This document shows positions 25,034 through 36,369 of a DNA stretch of 64,000 nucleotides, in pieces. The translations under genes were made by a program, and so were the position numbers. The stretch is from Beroe ovata (taxonomy: Eukaryota; Ctenophora; Nuda; Beroida; Beroidae), in the NCBI GenBank assembly GCA_946803715.1, contig CAMPET010000013.1, positions 280,150 to 344,149 of the forward strand, written 5' to 3'. Positions within the stretch are counted from its first letter, which is position 1. The number at the start of each line of letters is the position of its first letter. Under the pieces are notes generated by a model that made no database searches, had not been told where the DNA came from, and worked only from the letters and a program-made list of their open reading frames with translations.

Positions 25034-28000
25034 CTATGCATCAGATGAATTCAGTTTATTAGCTTCACTGGCAGCTAGATTGGCTTTAATTTGTTCAGCT
25101 GACTTCTTCTCAATACAAAAGTGAGTAATCACGTCACCCTTCCCTTTGACTTGCACTTTGCCACGTTTGGGTATTTTGAAGTGATCAATTAGAAATGGCA
25201 CACAGGTAGCGGGGACCTGAATTCGACCCACTACCCCAGTTGACATCATTCGGCTAGCTAAATTCACAGTGTCACCCCAAATATCATACAGGACTTTGTT
25301 TTTCCCTATGATTCCATCAGTTACAGGGCCATAGCTAAAACCAATCTTCATGGTGAAGTTTGTGCCAAACGTATAGTCATTAAAATCTTTGATAGTTTTC
25401 AGTATTTCGAAACAGAACTCCATGAGATGGATGATATGCTGATGGTTTCCTTGTCTTGTCTGCTCCTCCGTGATAGGGTCGAGTCCTGAGGCAGCCATGT
25501 AGCATGACCCTACTGTTTTGATCTTCTGAATTGCTGTCCAGCGTGGATCAGCTTTCTTCAGACTATTGTCCACGGTTGTCAGTAGGTCATCGATATCACG
25601 GACTATCTCGTTGAGAACTCGAATGCATCCCATTCCACCCTCAAACTTCTCTTCGTAAAAGTCCCAAAAATTGGTCACAGATGCGAATATAACTCCAACG
25701 TGGTCATATGAATGCGAGTAGTTGAGTTCCGTGAGAAATTGTTCTGAGACATGTTTTGGTATGATTGTATTAAAAAGCTGTGTTGTAACATTCTCTTCTT
25801 CTCTGGTAACGGCTAATTCAGTGTTACACTGCAATAGCGTTCCGAAACGTAGCACAACTTTGACACATTTTATCCAGGACAGGACAAGAACTGTGAGGTA
25901 AGCACAAGCAATACTTGCAATCCCAAACTCACTTGAATTTGTCTGATTCTTCAAGAGGTATCCAACTGAGACTCCGAATGTCGCTGATAGCAACAAAGCC
26001 TGGACAGGCCAGTATGATCGTTCATAAATTAAGAAGTGTGCTAGCAATAAGGTAAGTGAGAAAATTATGTTAACGTCCTTATCGTTATTCCACGAGCAGC
26101 CAACTGCAGTCAAAGTGCCACTCAGCAAGAGAATACTAAGTGCTACTGGAAGCAGGAAATAGGGAAGTGAATGCAACATTTTGAGCAGAAATGACAGTTT
26201 TTTCACCTGTGCCCACTGAACTGTTATCAGAAGGAAGATGACGATCAATACAGTTACGACAATGTTGACAATTTTTACTGGTAAAGTAACTTGCTCGGAA
26301 CTTATCATCAGTCCGAAAACCAGAGCAGCAACTATGAACATTGTCAGCATGGACAGCAGAGTGAACCCTCTTGAAAAGATGCAGGAGCATGTTTCAATTT
26401 TCCATCCGTGACTGAAATAATCGAAAGTGAATGTACTGCTGCGAAAATGTGCTGTCAGGGGATTGATAGAGAAGCTTCGTCCAACTTTCTCATTTTCTTC
26501 TTTGAAAGACTTGTGAATGTTCCAAGATCGGGATGCTGCTTGTAACATTTCACGTCTGTAAGTCACAATACTGTCCTTCTTCACGGGTAACGGCTGTATG
26601 TTACCATTGCTGTTTTCACAGATATTGTTATTACTTCCAGGACTGGCAGCTCTATCAATGTTTTTCAAATTCCGACTCTTTTTGCTAGGGCACGAACCAT
26701 TCTGTTGCGTCCAAGAGTCATTGACATTCATAATGGGATGGAGTACATGTAAAAGAGAGTACCTGCCATTCAAGTCTTCACTTTTCATGGAAATACTTCC
26801 TTCACTCGATTGCTTCGCTCTAGACCGACATATGCTTCTGTAGATTGCACTGTCGGCAACATCCTTTTTCTTTGACTCAATGATGATAGTGTCCTGAAAT
26901 TCTTCAGTGAGTAAAAATGTCAATATACCCTGCAATTCAGGTTCTCGCTTTGATCCAAATCCATCTTCAAACTCCCATTCATCTTTGAGAAAACTTTTTG
27001 TTTGTTCAGATATATGAACCCTTCCAGGTACACCACCAGATTCCATGTAGTTAGCAATTTTGGCATCACTCGACCAAACATCATACTTAAATTTAGTGCC
27101 ACCGACAATGCCACATAAAACAATACCGGTGTGAATTCCGACCCTGATATCTATGCTTTTGCTCCTCTCAGCACAGAATTCCCTAGTTGCTTTGATGAGT
27201 CCAACACCTGTGTACATACAATTGTCTGCATGACGTTCATCAGCTTCTGGACAACCTGAAACGGCGAAATAGCAATCACCTAAAATACTTATGTTCTCAC
27301 AGCTGTATGCTTCTGCAACACAATCAAATCTTCCATATAGATCGGTTAGTAAAGAAACAAGTTCTGCTGCTTCCAAGGTGCTGCTCATAGCAGTGAACCC
27401 AACAAGATCTGCAAAAAGAATAGACACTGGTTCCATTAGTTTGATAGGCAGATCCCTCATCATATTTTCAGGATCCTTGCATAAAACAACATCATGTAGC
27501 ATACCACTGCACAATATTTGGTTGCACACACCTTCTGGCATTATAGACTTGATAAGAACTTCTTTCAAAAGAGTTTCCTCTAATGCTTGCTGACGATGCA
27601 GCAAACTTTTCCCTATTTTATGAAAGAGTTGTCTTGATGAGAGGTTATCATACAATCTTGCCACAGCACCAATGATGTTGACACCAAAGAGAACAACAAA
27701 TATCCATACTGAATCAATAACATCATTCTCTTCTGATTCAAAATATGCGAATAGTGCCAGAGCAATAGAATAGAGCATCCCAGTTCCCACTAATGACAGG
27801 AAAGGTATGAATAATAGGCAGTAAGAAATCAGGATTGGACAGCTCCATAGTAAAACTAAGTACACAGGGTGTGTGATCATTGTTTTACAGAAGTAGAAAG
27901 CTACGAATGAGGGAAGGAACCCCAACATCAATGCAAACGTAGACACCACCAACAAAGAATGGTGAGCAAGTGTAAACGACATGACAACAAGGATCAGATT

Positions 28001-28321
28001 TGCTATTGAGGAAGCAGCCATGCTATAGACAAGGGCACTCCAGGTTTCGGAGTCAGTGTCTGCCATTCCATACATGACTGAGAAAAACACCAGAAGAAGT
28101 ATGGAAATCAATGACTGGATTATAGAAGCCAATTGAAGATTCCATTTACTCTCAGATACTGTTGATAACTGGTATTGTCTTTCGATTTCTTTGGATTGAT
28201 ATTTAACATCAATGCAACATCCATGATGCCATGAATAGTTTGGCTTCACTTCATAATCTTGACAATTGAGAGGTTTATAGTTAGATTTATTTGCTATTAT
28301 CTTTTGTCTGTAGTATGGCAT
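25034..28321 (-). CDS. Membrane adenylyl cyclase, ADCY9-like, single exon
   Basis: Makes cAMP from ATP at the plasma membrane. It is 1095 residues in one open exon starting at ATG (MPYYRQ). The usual animal layout is complete. A cytosolic N-terminus precedes a first six-helix cluster (about 62-225). The C1 cyclase domain carries the two metal-binding aspartates in ILFADLVGFT (Asp305) and SILGDCYFAVSG (Asp349). A long linker, a second hydrophobic cluster (about 645-810) and the C2 domain follow. C2 has KIKTVGSCYMAASGLDP, which supplies the adenine-binding Lys, and YDIWGDTVNLASRM, which supplies the catalytic Asn and Arg. The active-site residues are therefore present. C2 wording and the C1 end (KYDVWSSDAKIANYMES) look closest to type 9, but that subtype call rests on memory of the family. 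The lack of introns is unusual here; no poly(A) tract follows the stop. Confidence 0.93.
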   Translation of the reverse strand: MPYYRQKIIANKSNYKPLNCQDYEVKPNYSWHHGCCIDVKYQSKEIERQYQLSTVSESKWNLQLASIIQSLISILLLVFFSVMYGMADTDSETWSALVYSMAASSIANLILVVMSFTLAHHSLLVVSTFALMLGFLPSFVAFYFCKTMITHPVYLVLLWSCPILISYCLLFIPFLSLVGTGMLYSIALALFAYFESEENDVIDSVWIFVVLFGVNIIGAVARLYDNLSSRQLFHKIGKSLLHRQQALEETLLKEVLIKSIMPEGVCNQILCSGMLHDVVLCKDPENMMRDLPIKLMEPVSILFADLVGFTAMSSTLEAAELVSLLTDLYGRFDCVAEAYSCENISILGDCYFAVSGCPEADERHADNCMYTGVGLIKATREFCAERSKSIDIRVGIHTGIVLCGIVGGTKFKYDVWSSDAKIANYMESGGVPGRVHISEQTKSFLKDEWEFEDGFGSKREPELQGILTFLLTEEFQDTIIIESKKKDVADSAIYRSICRSRAKQSSEGSISMKSEDLNGRYSLLHVLHPIMNVNDSWTQQNGSCPSKKSRNLKNIDRAASPGSNNNICENSNGNIQPLPVKKDSIVTYRREMLQAASRSWNIHKSFKEENEKVGRSFSINPLTAHFRSSTFTFDYFSHGWKIETCSCIFSRGFTLLSMLTMFIVAALVFGLMISSEQVTLPVKIVNIVVTVLIVIFLLITVQWAQVKKLSFLLKMLHSLPYFLLPVALSILLLSGTLTAVGCSWNNDKDVNIIFSLTLLLAHFLIYERSYWPVQALLLSATFGVSVGYLLKNQTNSSEFGIASIACAYLTVLVLSWIKCVKVVLRFGTLLQCNTELAVTREEENVTTQLFNTIIPKHVSEQFLTELNYSHSYDHVGVIFASVTNFWDFYEEKFEGGMGCIRVLNEIVRDIDDLLTTVDNSLKKADPRWTAIQKIKTVGSCYMAASGLDPITEEQTRQGNHQHIIHLMEFCFEILKTIKDFNDYTFGTNFTMKIGFSYGPVTDGIIGKNKVLYDIWGDTVNLASRMMSTGVVGRIQVPATCVPFLIDHFKIPKRGKVQVKGKGDVITHFCIEKKSAEQIKANLAASEANKLNSSDA

Positions 28322-30903
28322 CTTTCATTGCCAAGTTCTTCTCTGCCTCACATTTCTTCGACTCAACTTGACATGACTGTGGGAGATGATTAATCTAGTT
28401 AAATGTATGATTCAAATTCTTCTGTGGATATGGCTCATGCATCAAAATCAGTCATTGGATACTAGGTTAATTAATGGTTAGCTTGTGAACTTCAAAGTTC
28501 CCCAAGTAAGATTGCAAATATGCATGACCAAGGGTCCTATTGTGAACACTGAACAGGCAGGTGAAAGAAAGACTTGAATCAAAAATCTATCGCAAATATT
28601 CAAGTATATTGTGACTCAACATGTTGAAAGAACTCCTATACACCAAAGAAATAGGGTAGATAGGGTAGATATTAGGCAAGGATTGGATCCTGCCTACGAT
28701 CAAAAACTAAAGAAGCATATCGTTATATATTGCTTCTCAGAGAGAAAGTGGATAATTGCTTGGGACTTGGGAGGGGTCCCAATACCCAAATCTCAAAGCT
28801 GATTTCTGGAAAGTTGGAAACTGTCTCTTTTGGTCTTCGATAAAGGCGCGCGTGCGAAAAATAGAGTTCAGATAATTTTGCCTGGCGATGCTGGGCCCAG
28901 CTGACGCGAGCCGCGAAGCGGCGAGCGCCAGCGAGAATAATTTGCGCGGTGCGCGCGCAATGAAATTCTCGACAGTGGCTATCATCGACAGCCAAAAATA
29001 ATTTTGACAATAAAGCGTGCAAGCCGAGGCCCGGCCGAGAAGCTGCTGCGTTTAATTTGAAAATAAGTTCGCGCCGCGCGCGAAGCGAAATTCTCGACAG
29101 GGTCTATCATTGCGTCAATTGACAATATTTTTATTGATTTATTTATTTCTCGTGCACGCCGCACAACTATGCACAATTATGTATAATTTATTTATATTTC
29201 TCTATTCAATGAATCAAATTAATGACGAGTGAAATGTCACAATTGAGTTGCCTGAAGGCAAAAACTTTTATTTATTTATTTATCGCATCGCGCCAAGACT
29301 TGACTCGACAATAGACTATAGCTACAGAGTGATAAAGTATAGTAATAGACAATAGCATATTCATTATTCATGATATATTAAGTAAAAAGTTGTTTGGCGA
29401 TGCAAGACTGCTGATGCAAGCCGGTTATTTTTTCCGGATACATCTCTCTAGATCCATCAACTGTTCCTCTACTAGACTACTCATCTTTGCTAAGTGCCTT
29501 ACTTAATTTATTGATGCTGGAGTAAAGTTAAAGACTATTTCAGGCAGGTGTTCACTGCACTTAACAGTGCTATACTCAGACACCAGGGGGTGACTGCTTG
29601 GGGGACCTTACTCATGAAAAATTCATGCAATTGAAGCACCCCGAAAGCTGAGGAAGGTATTGGACTGATGATGTCATGATGCCTGCACAGCACTCATTGT
29701 GGTGTGATTATTTTGATCTTCCTGCTCACCACAATGTTTGCCTAAAGTGATCTTGTTGGTGTTCAAGTACAGAGTTGGAGAAATGTCTTGCAGATTGATG
29801 TCTTCCATAATTGTGATGGTTTAATACCATTATGCTTCAGATGATTGAACATTGTAGACAGTGATACAGAATCAATTGAATCAAACCCACACAATTTTTC
29901 ACCACAAATCTACTTACAGTTTCCAGACATTCTTCAGGATCTCCACAAAATGTGGACCTTGTTCTGAGATGATATGAGATGAAAATGATGAGATAAAAAG
30001 TTGAACTAGGAACATGTAAATTTGAAATACTCTAATTAATTTTAAATAATCTAATGACAATCAAACCCCTGAGACATTAAGAATTAAAACAAATACAAAG
30101 TCAAAATCCCACCCAAAATAAAGGCTCTGAAATGCAATGAAAAACAGTAATTGGGCATGTCCTCAGCATATAGTTGGCTTCCCCCACAATTCTGTTGATG
30201 TGTTATTAAGTACCTGGACCATACATTTGCTTCCACATCACTTCATTGGGTGGAGAACCATCTTTGACCTTCTGTACGAGGCTTCTTGGTCTTTTCACAA
30301 CATCCTCAAAGACATTGGATATCATCTTCTCAGGATAACCCAATCTTAAGAAACATCATTGATAATACTCCTATATTTTAAACCTTGTGAATAAAGGATG
30401 AAGGGAAATGTTTGTTTTGTGTGATAACTTGTGAAGTTTAGATATACTCTTGCATCTGTGGCCTATTCTATTCTATGTCTCAAAAGAATCTTTCTTTCCT
30501 GAAATATAACTTTTCAAGATATATATCTTATCATTAACTATATTATGTCAATACCATATTGAATACCATTATGTAAATGTTTGTGTCACGCTTGTATGAT
30601 ACTTTGATTTTAAACAAGAAAAAAATATTATTGATGACTTATTTGGGATAGTTGACATTATCATTACTTGTTTATGTTGATGCTTTAATTTTGTTAGTTG
30701 GTATATGTAACAGTGGATATGTAATTTATTCTATTTATTATTCAGCTTACATTATCACTGATGTTATTTGCTTAAAAATATCAGCTCTTTGTGTTCACTG
30801 TTTACTGTTTAGGGCAAATGGTTCAAGGAATGGTGGAGAAGGAGTGATGTCCATTATGCAATTCAATTCAGTATTGCACATAATCGAAGTCTCCATTTGA
30901 AAT
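28322..30903. other. Intergenic region between two divergent genes
   Basis: Separates the cyclase start (minus) from the Ras-like gene (plus), so it should contain both promoters. No exon is supported. A CpG-rich island is listed separately. The rest is AT-rich, with TTTATTTATT runs around 29130-29290. Confidence 0.6.
28846..29165. repeat. CpG-rich island with internally repeated segments
   Basis: Composition changes sharply to CG-rich (gcgcgcg, gccgcgaagcggcgagcg). A phrase, gaaattctcgacag followed by tctatcat or ctatcat, occurs near 28960 and again near 29090, each preceded by a CG run. It may be a decayed mobile element or a promoter island for the divergent genes. No coding exon seen. 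Confidence 0.5.
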
Positions 30904-31947
30904 ATGCCATACTACAAAATTGTCATCCTTGGAGATGTGCGTGTAGGAAAAACTGCATTGGCAATGTCATATGTATATGGCAGAGCTCCAGTGAAATATA
31001 ACCCTACATCTGAGGATGTTTACACTAAGACAATCGAGGTAAGTTGCAGATTGACCTCTCAAAGAATCTTTCTTTTTAGAAATGCATATTTTTCGTGTAG
31101 GAGGTTACAGTCAACATTTATTCCTCTATTATTGGTGAAGTTATTTCATACTAACTTAATCATTGTTGAACAGGGTCCTACATCTAAAGGCAAAGGAACA
31201 GTATTTCTTCATTTCTGGGACACTTCAGGAAAAATATGTGCACTAGATGAATTGAAAAAAAGGCAACGTTATTATTTGGTAAGCCAAAAAAATGAATGAG
31301 AAAATGCCTTTGTATTTCAAAATGATCAATTTCATAAGTCATCTGACAAATTTTCCCCCCGATTTATCCCAGGGCCCTTTTTTGCAGTCACCTCATTCTT
31401 GATTAAGAGTTTTGAATTACCAGATGATATGCATGTTACTACTGCCAATTCTAACTCTTTGATTCCACTTATAAAATTCGTAGAAGGATTTTCCTCAGTT
31501 TGCAGATGCAATCATGATTGTGTTCAATGCTGACAAGGAAGAATCTGTAGAGAAAATCGATCTGCTGAAAAGTGAAGTTTCTGAACTTACTGGGAGAAAA
31601 CCGCCAATTTTTGTTGTGCAGAGCAGTTTGCCCAGCAATGAGGAAAATATCAATAAGGTTGTGGATGAGCAGTTTCTTCTCCTGCACAAATCTTGCTTTA
31701 CACTATTGATACCTATTAATGAAGGATATTCAATGTGTAACCATCAATAATCTATTATTCCCAGGCTGATACAAACTGTGACTTCAATTTGAAGTCCTTG
31801 CACAAGGATGACATTGAACAGTGTTTCAGTCAGATGCTTCAACATTGTCAAATAAATGCTGGAGGATACTCTTCTAGTATAAAGCGGGCTCCAAGTAAAA
31901 CAAATGTTAATAGCACTATCAAGAATAAGGTGCTGCTGAAGAGTTGA
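30904..31947 (+). CDS. Atypical Ras-like small GTPase
   Basis: Four exons, 30904-31038, 31174-31278, 31499-31657 and 31765-31947, all joined in phase 0, give 193 residues. The fold is recognisable: MPYYKIVILGDVRVGKTAL aligns residue for residue with the Ras start and P-loop, and HFWDTSGK is the switch II region. FADAIMIVFNADKEES fits the strand before the base-binding loop. Key residues are altered: Ras positions 12 and 13 are Val and Arg, Gln61 is Lys (DTSGK), and the NKxD base-recognition motif is replaced by VQSSLP. No clear SAK motif and no C-terminal prenylation box is seen (ends VLLKS). It may bind GTP weakly or hydrolyse it poorly. The subfamily (Rab, Ras or other) cannot be settled by eye. 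Acceptor of exon 3 taken as cctcag/TTTGCAG, because a nearby alternative breaks the frame. Confidence 0.75.
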
Positions 31948-33140
31948 AATTGTGATCTATTTGTTGTTTTATATAATACTAGAAAACCCGTCCAAGGGAA
32001 ATTATGCAGATCTGTGCATAGATGAACTGATCATTGATATCTAAACGTCCCAAAACTAAGAGACAACGAAATGATAATGGAAGTGACACGTGCGTATTTT
32101 CTAATCAAATTGCACTCGCAACTCTTGGGTCTCATAGCAACGGCACACTCGTGCAGTCAACGTTGAACTCAGTTATGTTTTTGAAGGCAATTTTTCAAAC
32201 TTTCGACGCAGATTACAAAAAATATAAGGCCTTATTCAAAAATTGAAGGGCCTTATTCTAAAATCCGAAATGATGTTTGGCAGTGGAATCGGCTTTCTAC
32301 CAACTTGCAAAAAATCCCAGAGACAGGCTTGAACTGCCTTATTCCTTTATATTATAGACTAGGGAGCCCGTCAAGAAGTAATGATAACTGATGAGCATTG
32401 AGCATCAATGTATCAGATACATTAATGACGAATCTATTACAAAAAATGTCGAATCCAGATTCCTAATCACAGCAAGCAACACCTCACACAGTGCAAAACA
32501 GAACATATTATGCAAAATTTGACCTTCATGGCGAGTGCAATGTGCATTAAACTTAACTGCACATGCCACCCCTCTCTTCCCTATCAACAGAGAGCAGCAT
32601 AATCAAACAGCAAAATAAGAATGAGCTCTTTCCAGCCTACATACTACTACTTTTTGCACGTGCAGCCTTCTAAACCTCTCCCTAAGGAGCAACCCCAGGC
32701 AAAATGCATGCCGTGACAAAGATAGATGTTACATGATACAAACAGAATTCTCGAGTTTATAATGTAGATGGATTTCTAAATCACATTATTGCTGTTTTGT
32801 AATGATTTTCGTTGATGTACCTATACAGTAATGTAGAATATATCAAAACGTTTTGCCAAAGAGGAGTTTTTCTAGTGGCTGATAGTTAATAAGTAGAAAA
32901 GATTAAGCTAAATGATGTATTAGGGCAGGATAGAATTTGGCATATCAAAGGTTACTTATTATCATTTTCACTATCCTCTATTGGATCCCATGATTATTTC
33001 TATTTTTTATGATTATATTACTTATATTTAGATCGAATTTTAAGTTAACTTGTTTCACTGATTAATTGAACCTGCTTTCTCTAGATTCTGAAATCTACTT
33101 TACTTTGCATGTTTATTGTATTTCCCGTATTTTTTTCAAA
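31948..33140. other. Intergenic region before XPC
   Basis: No exon is supported. Two related short phrases, ctagaaaacccgtccaag near 31980 and ctagggagcccgtcaag near 32360, suggest fragments of a repeated element. The right end should contain the XPC promoter and 5' UTR. Confidence 0.55.
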
Positions 33141-33209
33141 ATGTACGAACAGGAAAAGAGCATGAGCGATGACCAGAAGAAAACGTGGAAGAATCACTCA
33201 AGGAAATGA
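33141..33209 (+). promoter_or_regulatory. Upstream ORF overlapping the XPC start
   Basis: An ATG at 33141, and a second in-frame ATG at 33162, open a 22-codon frame that ends at TGA 33207-33209, past the XPC ATG at 33169 and in a different frame. If the transcript begins upstream of 33141, scanning ribosomes would meet this frame first. It would be irrelevant if transcription starts between 33141 and 33169. Confidence 0.5.
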
Positions 33210-35717
33210 CAATTTGAAAGTGGACAAAAGTGATGACTCTCGATCTGTTGTCCAAATTACATCAAAATCATCATCGAAGTCAACCATAGCATCTTCGGAT
33301 TACTATCATTCAATTGATACAAAAAACATTCTACAGGATGGGAATGATAGCACGAGATCACTTAGAAAACGAAAGCCTGTAAATTATAGCAATACTTTTG
33401 ATGGGAATGAAAATTTGGTCAAAAAGGCAAGAAGAAGCCCTGATAATGAAGAAAACGAGTCATCATTGAAGCTTATTAAATTAGATCCGAGTGATGCTGT
33501 ACAGGTGAATCGTTCTGATAAAGACACCCATCATGAATTGATTGATGAGGATTCAGATAGTGATAACTTTGTTGAGGAAACAGCAAGTGAATTTATTGGG
33601 GCAATATCTCACTCTCAAAAGACTTATGACGAGAAACCAACTGTAGTTGATGACAAAACTGAGAAGGAAGTTATAAAGAGTGAAGATAATGACATTCTTA
33701 AGATGCTTATGGACAATGAAGATACACACATTGCCGGTGAAATTGAATCAGACTCCAACTGCGAAGATGAGTGGGAAAAAGTTCCGTCACCAAGTAAAAG
33801 AATGGCAAAAACCGCAAATGTGAAGAAAGAGCATCAAACAAAATCTTCACCTCGGAAAATGTCAGGGAACAGAAACCGGCTAAAGTCAGAAGATTCTGAT
33901 TTCGACGTCAAAATAATGACTAAGAAAAGGAAAATTAAATCGGATGGCAAGCAACCAAAGAAGAAAAAAGTTGAAAAATCGCCAAAGATTGAGCTGAGTG
34001 AAGCTGAAAAAGAAATTCAGCGATTCACAAGAAGGTGTTTGAAAGATCGGGAGAGCTGTTTGGAACAATGTTCCTTGGTTATGGGTGTAGCCTTTCTTCG
34101 GTATATGGTGCAATGCTCCACTCCTGAAATAATATCAGCCATCCTATTATCAGTGATACCTAAAAAATTGGACATTGATACTGAGTGTTCTGCACACCAT
34201 ATCAGATCATTGCTGGACTGGTATCGTGACACGTATTCACTTGTCATAGAAAAATCAGCCAGTGAATCATCATTACATACGCGATTTCTTTTGATGAACT
34301 TGATAACTTCAGGAAACACAAGCTATGAAGCTATTTATGTTGCATCTTTCTTTACTATTTTGAGAATTTTTGATGTTGATGCGAGATATGTTGGCTCACT
34401 TTACGTTCCATCAGTTGAAAAAGTTGCAGGTAATAACAATAAGACTCCAAAACACAGTCCAATATTTTGGATAGAAGTTGAACTCCGTGGAGAGTTTTTA
34501 GTAGTTGATGTTGTCAACGGGGTCGTATCAGAGGATTTATTTGAGGACAACTGGCACAGCAAGCCACCTTGCTATGTGGTTTCAGTTACTCCTCAACTCG
34601 CAATTCTGGACTCGACTCCCAGGTACTCAACAAGGTGGTCTGAAATCCACAGGAAGGCACGTTTGAATACTTTCGAGTTTTGGGACTCCTTCATAGCCGA
34701 CCAGCCATTGCATTACCCAACTTTGAAAGCTCATGACGCCACAATGAAAAAGATGATGATAGACAGAGGTTTCCCAAAGAGTTTGACAGGTTTTAAACAC
34801 AACCTTGTTTTTGCATTAGAAAAAGACAATCTGAAAATCGAGGCAATCTATCCCAGAGATGCCCCTGTTTTGGGTACTTTTAAATCACACAACATTTATA
34901 GCAGAGACAATGTCAAAACACTCAAACAAATCATTGTTATCAAAAAAGAGGGAAGAGCTGTTATTGAAGGTGAGGTCCCGTATAAGATAGTGAAAAACAA
35001 AATATTTTATGATCGATGGCCTGGTGATGATCGTTGGAAGGATATCCCCTTGTACGGTGACTGGCAAACTGAGTGGTATAAAGCACCAGCTGCTGAAGCT
35101 GGTGTAGTACCACGTAATGAGTTTGGCAATGTCGAACTTTTTCAACCGTGGATGCTCCCCAAAGGGACAAAACATGTCGATTTGGCAGGATCTTATGCCT
35201 TGGCTCGTCGTCTCAACATAGACGCAGCACATGCTGTTGTCGGTTTTGAGTTTCCCCGTTGCAGGGCTGTCCCTCTGATGAGGGGTGTGGTTGTGTGTGA
35301 AGAGCATGCACAGGCTCTAGAGAATGCATGGGTCGAATACAGTGCTCTCCAAGTCCAGAGGGCAGAGGTATGTGCAGTAAAACTCCATCGTATCCTTTCC
35401 TGTCATTTTCACATGTTCTCTTAATATGTATCATCTACTCACTAATTACATCGGGTTTTTGACAAGCTTAATTTCAGGATAAGCGCGTGAAGAAGATATA
35501 CGACAATTGGAAACTTCTAATCCGGTCTCTGTTGATCAAGCAGAAGATAGACAAGAAGTACAGCAGTTTGTCCGGCAAGGGTGGGAAGCCTGGCACAGCC
35601 TCTGGGCATATTCACAAGTTTGTTCCTCGCGGCAAAGACAAGGTGACAGGCGAGAAGGTGCAGAAGTGTTCGTGCGGTCTCATTGTTGCCATGGATTCCT
35701 GCGATGAGGAGCTATAG
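33169..35717 (+). CDS. XPC: XPC/Rad4 DNA damage recognition protein
   Basis: Recognises helix-distorting damage in global nucleotide excision repair, in the nucleus, with RAD23 and centrin partners. Two exons, 33169-35367 and 35478-35717, give 812 residues. The first 280 residues are charged and disordered, with nuclear-localisation-like KKRKIK and PKKKKVEK runs. CEDEWEKVPSPS (Trp202, Val205) resembles the acidic Trp/Val motif that binds TFIIH p62 in other XPC proteins. The transglutaminase-like domain follows (about 290-510). BHD1 is seen at GFPKSLTGFKHNLVFALE with EAIYPRDAPVLG, BHD2 after it, and BHD3 at about 634-714 with GVVPRNEFGNVELF and AVVGFEF. The last exon carries the basic tail GHIHKFVPRGKD. 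The start is the first ATG in this frame after a stop. A single intron is few for this family. Confidence 0.93.
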
Positions 35718-36369
35718 CCGTTGGGGATCGAAGAATTTTCGTCTCGTTGTTTTATTAATTTGAATTTCCTCTCATATCAGTTGATGATTTATTAAATTTC
35801 CTACGCGATAGGAATTTCTTATCAGATCTGTTTGCGCAATTTCGCCTTGTTTAAAGCAGTTTTTATGTAACCAAGTTGGGCAAGTTTTGATGAGTGACCC
35901 TCTTCTATTACATTTCGCCAATTCAACCGACCGTGACCGGGACTTTTTTAGTTTTATAATATTTTACTAACCTATTTTGTTGATGAAGTATTTTATTGTT
36001 AATGAAGTATTTTACTTTCACTCTTTTACAAACAAAATGCATTCTGTCCGAAATTGAAAAGCGTACCAAACAGAGATCAATTATAGGATTGATATGAGTT
36101 TAATGCTCTTTTAATTTCCTCGTGCGCACGAAACGTAGGTCAGATAACATCTGACAAGCAAAAGCATGGTCCGTCATCGACAGACCTTGCTTCTCATATT
36201 TGATTGCAAGAAGTAATTTACCCAAATTTGGAATAATTAGTAAAGTGTTTTTAAGTTTGATGCTTTGCAACTCTTGAACATTATCCCACTGACACGTTCC
36301 CGTGATATTTAACTCACACTGCTAGAGATCAGTACTGATACAATCAATGCATTTAGGTCCAGTTGATGT
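35718..36369. other. Short intergenic spacer
   Basis: XPC 3' UTR and promoter of the next gene, which lies on the same strand about 650 bp downstream. No exon or named motif seen. The spacing is tight but gives no evidence of an operon. Confidence 0.6.

Noticed and set aside
31506-31657. Alternative exon 3 start of the Ras-like gene at tttgcag/ATGCAATC
   Set aside because: It breaks the reading frame from exon 2; the acceptor seven bases upstream keeps it and restores FADAIMIVF.
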